A stretch of 21,526 nt of DNA from the NCBI GenBank assembly GCA_965369945.1, contig CBDUST010000044.1:1-21526 (forward strand), in the 5' to 3' direction. The DNA comes from JADFNO01 sp965369945 (GTDB taxonomy: Bacteria; Planctomycetota; Phycisphaerae; Phycisphaerales; SM1A02). The position numbers were made by a program, and so were the translations under genes. How positions within the stretch are numbered: position 1 is the stretch's first letter; every line of letters begins with the position of its first letter. The notes under the pieces were generated by a model. It saw only the letters and a list, made by a program, of their open reading frames with translations. It was not told where the DNA came from and did not search any database. Shown one piece after another: positions 13,861 to 21,526 of the stretch.

Positions 13861-14883
13861 ATGAAGGCGGCAGTGTTCCATGGACCAGAGGCTGGTCTGA
13901 AAATCGAGGATATTCCGGTTCCTCAAATCGGTCCCGATCAAGTGCTCGTGAAAGTTGCAGCGTGCGGCGCCTGCCATACTGATCTGCATTACATCGAACA
14001 CGGTGTCCCAACGTTTAAGAAACCACCGATCGTGTTGGGTCACGAGGCGTCCGGCATCGTCGAAGAAGTTGGCGTTGATGTTGACAATCTAGCTATGGGG
14101 CAGCGCGTGCTCATTCCAGCCGTACTCACGTGCGGCAAGTGTCGATTCTGTCGAATGGGGCGCGAAAACATCTGCAGTGACATGCAGATGCTCGGCAATC
14201 ATTTCGACGGTGCGTACGCCGAGTACGTGGCGGTTCCGGCGAAGGATGTGCTTGATTTACCCGAGTCAATTCCCATTGAGGACGCGTCAATCATCGCCGA
14301 TGCATTGTCGACGCCGTACCACGCCGTGAAGAATCGCGCCAAGGTAAAGCCCGGCGATATTGTCGCGGTCTTCGGCTGCGGGGGAGTGGGAATCAACGCG
14401 GTTCAATTGGCTGCGGCCGTAGGGGCGTCCGTAATTGCTGTTGATGTGAACGAGCGCAAGCTTAAATGGGCAAGCGAGCTTGGCGCGGCACAGACGATCG
14501 ACGCTTCGAAGGTCGAGCGTGTAAGCAAAGAAATCAAGAAGTTGACCGGTGGCGGGGCAGACATCGCGATGGAAGTCATAGGCAACCCCCGCACGATTGA
14601 AGAAGCATTCGAGAGCGTTCGTGTTGGTGGGCGACTCTGTGTCGTTGGCTACACGCACGAAGCAATCTCGATCATCGCCGGCAAGATCATGTTCAAGGAG
14701 CTGGAGATCGTCGGTTCGCTGGGTTGTCCGCCGGGCGAATATGTACCGCTGATCCGGATGGTGGAGTTGGGGAAGATCGACGTGACCCGTCTCGTCACCC
14801 ATCGGTTCCATCTGGACAACATCCAAGGCGCGTTCGACGTGATGAAGCAAGGCGAGTCGCTTCGATCAATCGTGATTCCATAA
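13861..14883 (+). CDS. had: 6-hydroxycyclohex-1-ene-1-carbonyl-CoA dehydrogenase
   Basis: The 340-residue zinc-dependent medium-chain alcohol dehydrogenase fits Had/BamQ, which oxidises 6-hydroxycyclohex-1-ene-1-carbonyl-CoA to the 6-oxo compound with NAD+. The catalytic zinc site shows Cys38 (in CGACHTD) and His61 (in LGHEASG). The structural zinc site is CGKCRFCRMGRENIC (Cys91, Cys94, Cys97, Cys105). The Rossmann fold shows VFGCGGVGINAVQL. The family identity is clear; the specific substrate is assigned from similarity and from its place between dch and the benzoyl-CoA reductase subunit. The ATG at 13861 follows a GAAGGA-containing leader; a GTG five codons upstream is possible. It ends 9 bases before bcrB. 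Confidence 0.87.
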   Translation: MKAAVFHGPEAGLKIEDIPVPQIGPDQVLVKVAACGACHTDLHYIEHGVPTFKKPPIVLGHEASGIVEEVGVDVDNLAMGQRVLIPAVLTCGKCRFCRMGRENICSDMQMLGNHFDGAYAEYVAVPAKDVLDLPESIPIEDASIIADALSTPYHAVKNRAKVKPGDIVAVFGCGGVGINAVQLAAAVGASVIAVDVNERKLKWASELGAAQTIDASKVERVSKEIKKLTGGGADIAMEVIGNPRTIEEAFESVRVGGRLCVVGYTHEAISIIAGKIMFKELEIVGSLGCPPGEYVPLIRMVELGKIDVTRLVTHRFHLDNIQGAFDVMKQGESLRSIVIP

Positions 14884-14892
14884 GGCACTACG

Positions 14893-16137
14893 ATGACAAG
14901 CACCACCGTAAAGAGAGTCGAGATCAAGGCGCAGCGACAACTGAAGTCGCTCATGACGGACTATTTTCTTGACCTCGATAGGGCGGCTAAAGACCCGGAC
15001 GAGCGCGTGGCTTGGTGTACATCGGTCGGTCCGTGCGAGATACTCACCGCGTTCGGTTTTCACGTTCATTTCCCGGAGAATCACGGGGCCCTTCTCGGGG
15101 CCAAGAAGATCAGTCACGAGTTGATTCCGCGCGCAGTCGGAGCGGGCTATTGCGCTGAATCGTGCTCATATATGAACAGCGATATCGGTGCTGCACTGAC
15201 TGGGCGCAGTCCGCTACAAGATGCCTATGGCATCGACGGACCAGCCAAGCCTGACCTGCTGGTGTACTCCACGAACCAATGCCGTGAAGTGCAGGATTGG
15301 TTCAACTTCTTCGGACGTCGACAGAATACGCCGGTACTTGGCGTTTGCCCGCCGACGCATTTAGGCGACGTGACGCAGGAGCATGTCGCGTTCGTCCGAG
15401 GGCAACTACTTGAGTTGATCGAACAGATCGAGCATCGCTTCGACCTCAAGCTCGACATGGATCGGCTTCAAGAGGTCGTCGCACTGTCGAGCCGTGCAAG
15501 TTCTCTTTGGCGCGAAATTCTCGACATGGCCCGAGTGCTTCCATCTCCGATCACATTCTGGGACAGCTTGTTTCATATGACTCCGGTTATCCTTATGCGC
15601 GGTTCGCAGGCCGCGCTTGACTACTACGATCAACTGCTCAACGAACTTCTTGAGCGAGCCTACGCAGATGTCGCGGCTGTTCCAGACGAACGGTGGCGGT
15701 TGTATTGGGAAGGAATGCCGATTTGGCCGAAGATCCGCGAGCTGTCCGAGAAGTTCTTTGACCTTCGGGCAGTGATCGCAGCAAGCACCTACTGCAACTC
15801 ATGGGCGTTTGAGCCGTATGACGGCGGCGATCCACTGCAATGGATGGCCAGAACCAGCACTGAAATTTTCATCAACCGAGATGAGAACGCCAAGCAAGCG
15901 TTCCTCGTTGAGATGTTCGCCCGCTTCGGGATTGATGGCGTGATCTTCCATAACGCTCGAACCTGTCCGAACAATACGAATTCTCGATTCGGTATGGCGC
16001 AGCGCCTTCGCGAAGAGTTGGGCATGCCCACACTTGTCATTGACGGCGATCTCAGTGACATCCGCTTTTTCTCTACAGCCCAAACGATGACCAACATCGA
16101 GGCATTCATCGAGCAACTGGAGGGGTGCAAGCGATGA
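14893..16137 (+). CDS. bcrB: Benzoyl-CoA reductase subunit, BcrB type (2-hydroxyacyl-CoA dehydratase family)
   Basis: The 414-residue protein belongs to the 2-hydroxyglutaryl-CoA dehydratase D-component family. Its motifs are those I associate with BcrB/BadE/BzdO: PENHGALLGAKKIS, CAESCSYMNSDIGAALTGRS, VYSTNQCREVQDWF, ASTYCNSWAF, and ARTCPNNTNSRFG followed by VIDGDLSD. Cysteines at 42, 48, 87, 91, 130 and 152 plus two later ones supply candidate [4Fe-4S] ligands. In class I benzoyl-CoA reductase, BcrB pairs with BcrC to form the ring-reducing module, fed with electrons by the ATP-hydrolysing BcrA/BcrD. No BcrC gene is in this window. A homodimeric double-cubane-type relative is the main alternative, though the motif set favours BcrB. 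It overlaps the next gene as ATGA. Confidence 0.82.
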   Translation: MTSTTVKRVEIKAQRQLKSLMTDYFLDLDRAAKDPDERVAWCTSVGPCEILTAFGFHVHFPENHGALLGAKKISHELIPRAVGAGYCAESCSYMNSDIGAALTGRSPLQDAYGIDGPAKPDLLVYSTNQCREVQDWFNFFGRRQNTPVLGVCPPTHLGDVTQEHVAFVRGQLLELIEQIEHRFDLKLDMDRLQEVVALSSRASSLWREILDMARVLPSPITFWDSLFHMTPVILMRGSQAALDYYDQLLNELLERAYADVAAVPDERWRLYWEGMPIWPKIRELSEKFFDLRAVIAASTYCNSWAFEPYDGGDPLQWMARTSTEIFINRDENAKQAFLVEMFARFGIDGVIFHNARTCPNNTNSRFGMAQRLREELGMPTLVIDGDLSDIRFFSTAQTMTNIEAFIEQLEGCKR

Positions 16138-16964
16138 CCGGTTCGCTGCATGTGGGTATTGACGCTGGTTCGTCGGCCACGAAATGCGTGGTCATCGGCG
16201 CTTCGGGCGCGCTGCTTGGTCACAGCGTCGTGCCGTCGGGCTTTGACTACGGCGAGGCGGCCCAAGGCGCGCTTGCACGCTCGCTTGAATGCGCCAAGGG
16301 CTCGCGAAAGGACATCGCCAGTTGCATATCGACTGGATACGGACGAGACAATGTTCCCTTTGCTAGCGGGAAGGTTACGGAGATCACTTGTCATGCCCGC
16401 GGTGCGCGTGAGTGGTATCCGGAGGTCCGAAATATCGCTGACATTGGCGGGCAGGATACGAAGATCATCCGCGTGACCGCTGAGGGCAAGATGGCTGACT
16501 TTCGGATGAACGCCAAGTGTGCCGCTGGAACCGGCACGTTCCTGGAATCGATAGCGCAGCGGCTTGGCATGCCCCTGAGTGAAATCGATGAGCTGGCGAT
16601 GCAATCGACCGCCAAGACATTGGTGAACAGCTACTGCACAGTCTTCGCTGGAACCGAAGTGTTGGAGCGCATCAAAGCTGGACAGCCTCGCGAAGATATC
16701 TCAATGGGTCTGTTTCGATCGATCGCCTCGCGCATTGTCGAGATGATCGGTTCTTGTGATGGTGCAATTGCCGCCACTGGAGGTGTTGTGGCACATTGCC
16801 AATCGATGGTGCGCGCCCTTGAGGAAGTGCTGGATAAGTCGGTCTTCTTGCCACCTCTACCGCAGCATGCCGGGGCGTATGGTGCAGCGTTGCTCGCCCG
16901 AGAGAGGCATCAGCAACCAACTGAGAATGCCTCTAGATGCGCAACGCAAAGGGCAGCGCGATGA
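16134..16964 (+). CDS. bcrD: BcrD/HgdC-type ATPase (activase) of the BadF/BadG family
   Basis: This 276-residue ASKHA-fold ATPase hydrolyses ATP to push an electron at very low potential onto its partner. It shows the phosphate-binding GIDAGSSATKCVV near the N-terminus, STGYGR, DIGGQDTK, the bridging-cluster cysteine in NAKCAAGTGTFLE (Cys129), a second in YCTVFAGTEV (Cys168), and the adenosine motif ATGGVVAH. The size equals BcrD (about 280) rather than BcrA (about 440), or the homodimeric activators HgdC and FldI. Start and stop both overlap neighbours as ATGA. With one B-type and one D-type gene present, either the other two subunits lie elsewhere or this ATPase works as a homodimer. Confidence 0.87.
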   Translation: MTGSLHVGIDAGSSATKCVVIGASGALLGHSVVPSGFDYGEAAQGALARSLECAKGSRKDIASCISTGYGRDNVPFASGKVTEITCHARGAREWYPEVRNIADIGGQDTKIIRVTAEGKMADFRMNAKCAAGTGTFLESIAQRLGMPLSEIDELAMQSTAKTLVNSYCTVFAGTEVLERIKAGQPREDISMGLFRSIASRIVEMIGSCDGAIAATGGVVAHCQSMVRALEEVLDKSVFLPPLPQHAGAYGAALLARERHQQPTENASRCATQRAAR

Positions 16965-17011
16965 CACACATGGATCGTCATCACAAGCTCATGGAGTCGT
17001 ACCAGCCATGA
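16961..17011 (+). CDS. 16-codon linker ORF between the ATPase and fusion genes
   Basis: An ATG overlapping the ATPase stop (ATGA) opens a frame, MTHMDRHHKLMESYQP, that ends in a TGA overlapping the ATG of the next gene (again ATGA). The peptide has three histidines and resembles nothing I know. It may be a coupling device that hands ribosomes from one gene to the next rather than a functional peptide. There is no strong Shine-Dalgarno for it. Confidence 0.3.
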   Translation: MTHMDRHHKLMESYQP

Positions 17012-20000
17012 TTTGTGAAGGTGAACTTGGAATCCATCCACCCGGAGCGCTAGGCGTTGCGTTCTTTCTTCACGCTGGCGCTGACGTGTTGATCGGCCGA
17101 AGTGGTGACGGAATTACTCAGCCACTCAAGGATGCGGGCGCATTTCGCCTCCAGGAAGCGGACAAAATCCGGCCGATATCGATCAAGAACAAGGTATTTG
17201 CGAATCTGCTCGAGGCTGACGCACGAAACAAAGTGCCCGAGCTTTTGTTTGTCTGCTGCAATCCCAATCAGCTCAGCCTGTTTACCGGCGAACTAACCCG
17301 GTTCCTCGAGAATCTAGCGTCACGAGGTCGCCTCAGCTGCGAGCAGGACATTCGCGATACAGCTCCGATTAGCGTGATCTTGCCCAACGGGGTTCTTGCT
17401 GAGCAGACCGTTCAGACGTACGCCGAGCAACTCAACGAGTCTGCGCTCATGGACCGGTTGCCCGGCGTGACCGAACCAATGATCCAGCTGTTGCTCGATC
17501 GTATTGTCCGCGGCATTTCGCTGCAAGCTGGTGGTCGGCGCGGATCCGGTACCGACACGATCTACCTACGAGAGGCGAAAGGATCCATTCTCTTCGCAGG
17601 CGGCGGTGAATTCGAGCGTGACCGCGCCGAGAAGATTCTTATTGCTCACGATTACCCGTATCGACGAGTGCGCGGTGTTTCCGGCACACGGATTGAATTC
17701 GACAAAGCGATGATCTCGATCGTGCTGAACGTGGGGGGACTCATCCATGCAGTAAAACCAAGCGGCGAATTTATCGATTTGCGCATGGGTGATCTTTGCA
17801 AGGATCCTTCTAAAGCCCAGTTCATCCAGAAGGTCACACGCGCTGTGTTTGACGTTGGCAAAGCGATCGGAGCGTATGAAGAGGCGAACACATATGAAGA
17901 AATGTGGGCGATACATCGCGCCACGATTCTCCGATTCGCCGGCCACGTGACTAGTTCGCTTAAGACATTCCGCGATGCACTGAGTAACGGGCTGGATTCG
18001 GTGAAGCTGTTCTCAAACGAAGAATGGCTTTTGACTCCTCTCGGCCGATACGCAGCGAACGCGGGACTGAAATCCGAGGCGACGCTTTTCATATCGCTTG
18101 GGCGCCAGATTCAACAGGCGATGGCTCGGGCGATCAAGTATCGCGATCAGACTTCAGATGACCGCCGATCAAGAGGACGGACCATGAAACTCTCTGCACA
18201 ACGAAACATCGGGATTGATCTGTTCGTGGCGGGCGCTGACGACTTTACGATCGTCGGCACGCTGCTCGACGGTGACCATCTCATCAAGCTCGAGATGGAC
18301 ATCCACCTTCCGGATGAGCAGATCACCCGGAGCAAATTGGACATGATTCGCGCTCCGTTTCCGGTATGTCATGAAGTGGAGAGGGTCGCAGAGCGTCTGG
18401 TTGGCCTGCGAATTGAACAGGGCGTGGTTAGTGAGATTGCCAGGCGGGTCGGAGGTAGCCTCGGCTGTTCACATATAAAGGAACTCGCTACGAGCATCGT
18501 CTACTTCGCTGCCTCCTACCTCGTGCGGCGCCACACCGGGATTGATCCGCTCAAGGAATCGTACGTGACTACTCCGCCGGAGGAGAGGTTCCGGCTCACC
18601 AAAGACCTTCTTCGCGGCTCCTGCCTTGCGTATTGCCAGGCAACATCACAGGCGCTCGATGAGCGCATCGGGATCAGACGGCTTGGCGAGCAACACTCGT
18701 GCCCGGTACCGCTGGGCGACTATGAACAGTCACTTGGGCAACTGCTCCGAGACCGCGTCAAACGCTTTGGCGACAAAGTCTATCTGCGACATCGCGTCGG
18801 CGATCGTGATTTCGCGACGTCATGGAATGACTTTGCGGACAAGGTATTCCAAATCGCTCGACATCTGATCGATCTAGGGATTCGTCACGGCGATCACATT
18901 TGCATGATCTCGGAGAATCGCAGTGAGATGGTCCTGTTTGAAATGGCAGCAATGTCGATCGGGGCCGTGTCCGTCCCCGTCTTCGCAGGTTACCCGGCAC
19001 CGCAAATCGCATACGTGATTCGCAATGCTCGACCGCGAGTGGTTGTGGTGTCGGGCATGCATCAGCTTGAGAAGATCGATCGTCTAGGACATTCGGGAAT
19101 CAAGCAGTATTACTGCATGGACTACGATCGCGATACCGAGGCATGGGGGGCGGTCGATTTCGCTCAACTCACCGGGGCAGGCGGTGCATCTCAAGATCAA
19201 CTTGATGCGCGCATCGAAGCTGTGCAAGGTGATGACTCTTGTCTGGTGATGTATACGTCCGGAACCACCGGACCGCCCAAAGGAGCGCAACTCTGCCATC
19301 GAAATCTCATCTCTCAGCAAAAGGCGGTCTCACTCCTCTGGGACGTCTCCGATACGGATGTCTTTCTGAGCTATCTACCGTGGCACCACAGCTTCGGCGG
19401 GTTGTTTGAGCGATTCATGACACTCTACAACGGATGTGAGCTTTGCCTTGACGATTCCCGAGGGCGCGATACGGACAGATTGGTTGCAAATTGGAAGGTT
19501 TTCAATCCAACGTTGTTCTTTAGCGTGCCGCGTGTACACGACATGTTGCTTGGGCGATGTAGCGAGGACGCTGATTGCGCTAGCGTCGTTTTTGGTGGAC
19601 GTCTTCGCTTCGTGTTCACTGCCGGTGCTTCTCTTCCCGCGCACGTTGAGGCCGTATACCGCGAGCACAGTATTCCTGTACTTGAAGGTTGGGGACTGAC
19701 CGAGACCTCACCCTGTGTCACCGTCACTACGAAGGAAGGTGAATGGCGCAGCGGTTATGTCGGGTTTCCGATCCCCGGCGTGTCCGTGCGCATCGACGGC
19801 GATCAGGAAATCCTCGTCAAGGGCCCCAACGTCATGCGCGGTTACCTCGATGATGAAGAGGCAACTTCGCATGTGATCGACGACGACGGATGGTTCCATA
19901 CCGGGGACCTTGGCGAGTTTACCAATGACGGCCTGCGCATCTTTGGACGCAAGGATGGCGCGTTCAAACTCACGACGGGGGAGAAGGTTCACCCACAGCG

Positions 20001-20415
20001 GATCGAAAACACGCTCGTCAACGAGTCGCCATATATCAACACGGCGCTGGTTGTTGGGAGTGGCAAGGATTTCGTGGGCGCTCTGATTTATCCCGATTTC
20101 GCTCAGTTGAGACAATGGGCCGCAAAGCGGAACATCACCGGCAATCACCTTACCGACGCTCCCGAGGTTCGTGAACTCTACGCATCGGAGCTGCAGCGAC
20201 TGAACCCAATGATCGAGGTGAAATACCACCGGCTCAAACGCGCGGTGCTCGCTGATCGTGAACCATCACTTGAGAAGGGAGAACTGACACCGTCATCAAA
20301 GATCGTTCGCAAGAGAGTATCCGATTCCTTCAAACGAGAACTGAGCGCGCTGTTCGAACCGCATCCACCAGAATGTGTCATCCAGATTCTCGAGCCGCAA
20401 CTACAGGGAGTGTGA
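17008..20415 (+). CDS. Three-domain fusion: ketopantoate-reductase-like, DUF2889, acyl-CoA ligase
   Basis: This is one open frame of 1135 residues. Residues 1-390 look like a ketopantoate-reductase-type NAD(P) enzyme: PPGALGVAFFLHAGADVLIGR at the cofactor loop (first glycine replaced by proline), VILPNGVLAEQTV, and FDKAMISIVLNVGG with the family lysine. Residues 393-560 match DUF2889 (PFPVCHEVERVAERLVGLRI, GGSLGCSHIKELA). Residues 566-1135 are an AMP-forming ligase with YTSGTTGPPKG (749-759), GWGLTETSP (894-902), HTGDLGEF and the adenylation lysine in SSKIVRK (Lys1098). The ligase, of long-chain FadD-like type, could activate the aromatic or a ring-fission acid; the other two domains have no assigned role here. 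The ATG at 17008 has GGAG 11 bases upstream and is coupled to the linker ORF. An internal start is possible at 18184. Confidence 0.85.
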   Translation: MICEGELGIHPPGALGVAFFLHAGADVLIGRSGDGITQPLKDAGAFRLQEADKIRPISIKNKVFANLLEADARNKVPELLFVCCNPNQLSLFTGELTRFLENLASRGRLSCEQDIRDTAPISVILPNGVLAEQTVQTYAEQLNESALMDRLPGVTEPMIQLLLDRIVRGISLQAGGRRGSGTDTIYLREAKGSILFAGGGEFERDRAEKILIAHDYPYRRVRGVSGTRIEFDKAMISIVLNVGGLIHAVKPSGEFIDLRMGDLCKDPSKAQFIQKVTRAVFDVGKAIGAYEEANTYEEMWAIHRATILRFAGHVTSSLKTFRDALSNGLDSVKLFSNEEWLLTPLGRYAANAGLKSEATLFISLGRQIQQAMARAIKYRDQTSDDRRSRGRTMKLSAQRNIGIDLFVAGADDFTIVGTLLDGDHLIKLEMDIHLPDEQITRSKLDMIRAPFPVCHEVERVAERLVGLRIEQGVVSEIARRVGGSLGCSHIKELATSIVYFAASYLVRRHTGIDPLKESYVTTPPEERFRLTKDLLRGSCLAYCQATSQALDERIGIRRLGEQHSCPVPLGDYEQSLGQLLRDRVKRFGDKVYLRHRVGDRDFATSWNDFADKVFQIARHLIDLGIRHGDHICMISENRSEMVLFEMAAMSIGAVSVPVFAGYPAPQIAYVIRNARPRVVVVSGMHQLEKIDRLGHSGIKQYYCMDYDRDTEAWGAVDFAQLTGAGGASQDQLDARIEAVQGDDSCLVMYTSGTTGPPKGAQLCHRNLISQQKAVSLLWDVSDTDVFLSYLPWHHSFGGLFERFMTLYNGCELCLDDSRGRDTDRLVANWKVFNPTLFFSVPRVHDMLLGRCSEDADCASVVFGGRLRFVFTAGASLPAHVEAVYREHSIPVLEGWGLTETSPCVTVTTKEGEWRSGYVGFPIPGVSVRIDGDQEILVKGPNVMRGYLDDEEATSHVIDDDGWFHTGDLGEFTNDGLRIFGRKDGAFKLTTGEKVHPQRIENTLVNESPYINTALVVGSGKDFVGALIYPDFAQLRQWAAKRNITGNHLTDAPEVRELYASELQRLNPMIEVKYHRLKRAVLADREPSLEKGELTPSSKIVRKRVSDSFKRELSALFEPHPPECVIQILEPQLQGV
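18173..18186 (+). promoter_or_regulatory. Internal ribosome site and ATG inside the fusion gene
   Basis: GAGG (18173-18176) precedes an in-frame ATG (18184) by 7 bases. The translation from there, MKLSAQRNIGIDLFVAG, begins exactly where DUF2889 starts. This is a better ribosome site than the one at 17008, so a shorter DUF2889-ligase product of 743 residues may be made as well as, or instead of, part of the full fusion. Confidence 0.4.
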
Positions 20416-20418
20416 TTG

Positions 20419-21526
20419 GTGTTACGTAAGGGCCTGAAAGATATTGTGATCGTCGGGTCAGCCCGGACGCCGGTTGGTATCAAGTGCGGTACGCTGAGCA
20501 GCTTCGCTGCTGAGGATCTGGCGGTTCTCGCTGTAGAGGAAGTGATTCGGCGCAGCGGCGTCAAAACCGACGATCTCGATGCGGTCGTCGGAGCAAACGT
20601 GTATCAATTCACAGCTCCGGGTGTCCAAGATATCTATTTTCCGCGCAACGTGGCGCTGCGATGCAACCTGAAACCCGAAGTGCCCGCCCTCATGGTGCAG
20701 CGCATATGCGGTTCGGGTCTCCAGACGGTCATCAACGCAGCGCAGCAAATCGCTCTTCCGGACGAGATGGATGATGCGAACATCGTGTTGAGCTTCGCTG
20801 CAGAAACCATGTCCCGTGCACCGCAGATTCTTCGAGCTCCTCGCTGCTCGACTGTTAACTTCTGGGAGTTCAGCAGCAACGGCAAGCCTGAGGATTCAAT
20901 GCTTGCCTCGCTGAACCACGACTTGGCGGATACGACGATGATGCTCACCGCCGATGAGTATGGCTCGCGAAGCGGCGTAACGCGGCACGAATGTGATGAG
21001 TTTGCTCAACTGTCACACCAGCGCGCCCGAGACGCCAATCGCAATAGTCACCTGAATTGCGGTGATGGGCTCAAGGGAATGTTTGCTATCGATGCGGTTG
21101 ATCCCAAGGGTCGGCCCGTTCATTTGGCGCGCGATGAATGTGCGCGGGAAACTTCCCTGGAAACGCTGGAGCATCTTCGTGGGCTGACACCGCACGGCCT
21201 CGTGTCGCCAGGTAACGCTAGCGAGATTGCTGACGGTGCAGCGGCGATTCTTCTTGCGGATCGTGACCGCGCTCTAGAACTGGGACTTTCAATTCAATGT
21301 GAAATTGCTGGATACGGCGTGAGCGGAGTCGATCCTCGAATCATGGGCCGAGGCCCCGTCCCCTCAATCCAGCAGGCGCTGGCCCGCGCCGGGATCCATC
21401 AGGATGACGTCAGTCTTTGGGAGATCAACGAAGCATTCGCAGCGCAATTCATTGCGGTCGAGAAAGAACTCAAGCTTGATCGAGAGATAACAAATGTCAA
21501 CGGCGGTGCGATCGCCATCGGTCACC
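20419..21526 (+). CDS. Acetyl-CoA acyltransferase (thiolase), C-terminus beyond window edge
   Basis: The visible 369 residues are a thiolase. The N-terminus is IVIVGSARTPVG, the acyl-carrying cysteine is in QRICGSGLQ (Cys97), then SPGNASEIADGAAA, INEAFAAQFIA, and the histidine-bearing GGAIAIGH at the very end of the window. The C-terminal active-site cysteine lies outside. The start is GTG at 20419, with AGGGAG 8 bases upstream; an in-frame stop just before it rules out earlier starts. It begins 3 bases after the fusion gene ends. In the pathway it would cleave 3-oxopimelyl-CoA to glutaryl-CoA and acetyl-CoA, the last step encoded in view. The region around residues 145-160 (NFWEFSSNGKPEDSML) is not typical of biosynthetic thiolases. 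Confidence 0.9.
   Translation, partial: MLRKGLKDIVIVGSARTPVGIKCGTLSSFAAEDLAVLAVEEVIRRSGVKTDDLDAVVGANVYQFTAPGVQDIYFPRNVALRCNLKPEVPALMVQRICGSGLQTVINAAQQIALPDEMDDANIVLSFAAETMSRAPQILRAPRCSTVNFWEFSSNGKPEDSMLASLNHDLADTTMMLTADEYGSRSGVTRHECDEFAQLSHQRARDANRNSHLNCGDGLKGMFAIDAVDPKGRPVHLARDECARETSLETLEHLRGLTPHGLVSPGNASEIADGAAAILLADRDRALELGLSIQCEIAGYGVSGVDPRIMGRGPVPSIQQALARAGIHQDDVSLWEINEAFAAQFIAVEKELKLDREITNVNGGAIAIGH

Noticed and set aside
1..21526. tRNA, rRNA, CRISPR, insertion sequences, prophage or attachment sites
   Set aside because: Read for and not seen: no repeat arrays, no transposase or integrase translation, no tRNA-like cloverleaf noticed by eye.

Overview
The window is a moderately GC-rich bacterial chromosome segment from an organism I cannot place taxonomically. 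Shine-Dalgarno sites are classical, and a Tat signal points to an energised cytoplasmic membrane and probably a periplasm. Genes are packed into operons with 1-4 base overlaps. I see no IS element, phage gene, tRNA, rRNA or CRISPR array. The gene content points to anaerobic or facultatively anaerobic aromatic-compound degradation through the benzoyl-CoA pathway, joined to two molybdenum hydroxylases of the xanthine dehydrogenase family.

Left part (1-3866). A minus-strand operon encodes a three-subunit molybdenum hydroxylase resembling periplasmic aldehyde oxidases. The [2Fe-2S] subunit carries a Tat signal, followed by the molybdopterin subunit and the first 48 codons of an FAD subunit cut by the window edge. 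Divergent from it is a MobA/MocA-like nucleotidyltransferase, probably for molybdenum-cofactor maturation.

Middle (about 3.8-10.9 kb, minus strand). A TetR-family regulator heads a probable six-gene transcript: an FAD subunit, a fused [2Fe-2S]-molybdopterin subunit resembling 4-hydroxybenzoyl-CoA reductase, a four-helix membrane protein, a B12-binding radical SAM protein and a second small membrane protein. A 76-base gap after the fused subunit contains a hairpin. A possible gene remnant lies between the last gene and the nucleotidyltransferase.

Right part (11.1-21.5 kb, plus strand). A very compact operon runs divergently from the TetR gene. It encodes 6-oxocyclohex-1-ene-1-carbonyl-CoA hydrolase (oah) with a zinc ribbon, an SDR dehydrogenase, cyclohexa-1,5-diene-1-carbonyl-CoA hydratase (dch) cut by an in-frame stop, 6-hydroxycyclohex-1-ene-1-carbonyl-CoA dehydrogenase (had), a BcrB-type benzoyl-CoA reductase subunit, and a BcrD-type ATPase/activase. 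These are followed by a 16-codon linker ORF, a 1135-residue protein fusing a ketopantoate-reductase-like domain, DUF2889 and an acyl-CoA ligase, and a thiolase cut by the window edge. Together they would activate an aromatic acid, reductively dearomatise its CoA thioester, hydrate, oxidise and hydrolytically open the ring, and begin beta-oxidation of the C7 dicarboxyl-CoA. The divergent region holds sigma-70-like promoters on both strands and a palindrome of the type bound by PaaR-like TetR regulators, so both arms are probably under one aromatic-CoA-responsive switch.

The main oddities are the three-domain fusion, the missing BcrC and BcrA partners, the stop codon in dch in place of a conserved tyrosine, the fused hydroxybenzoyl-CoA-reductase-like enzyme whose FAD subunit lacks the cysteine-rich loop, and the zinc ribbon on Oah.
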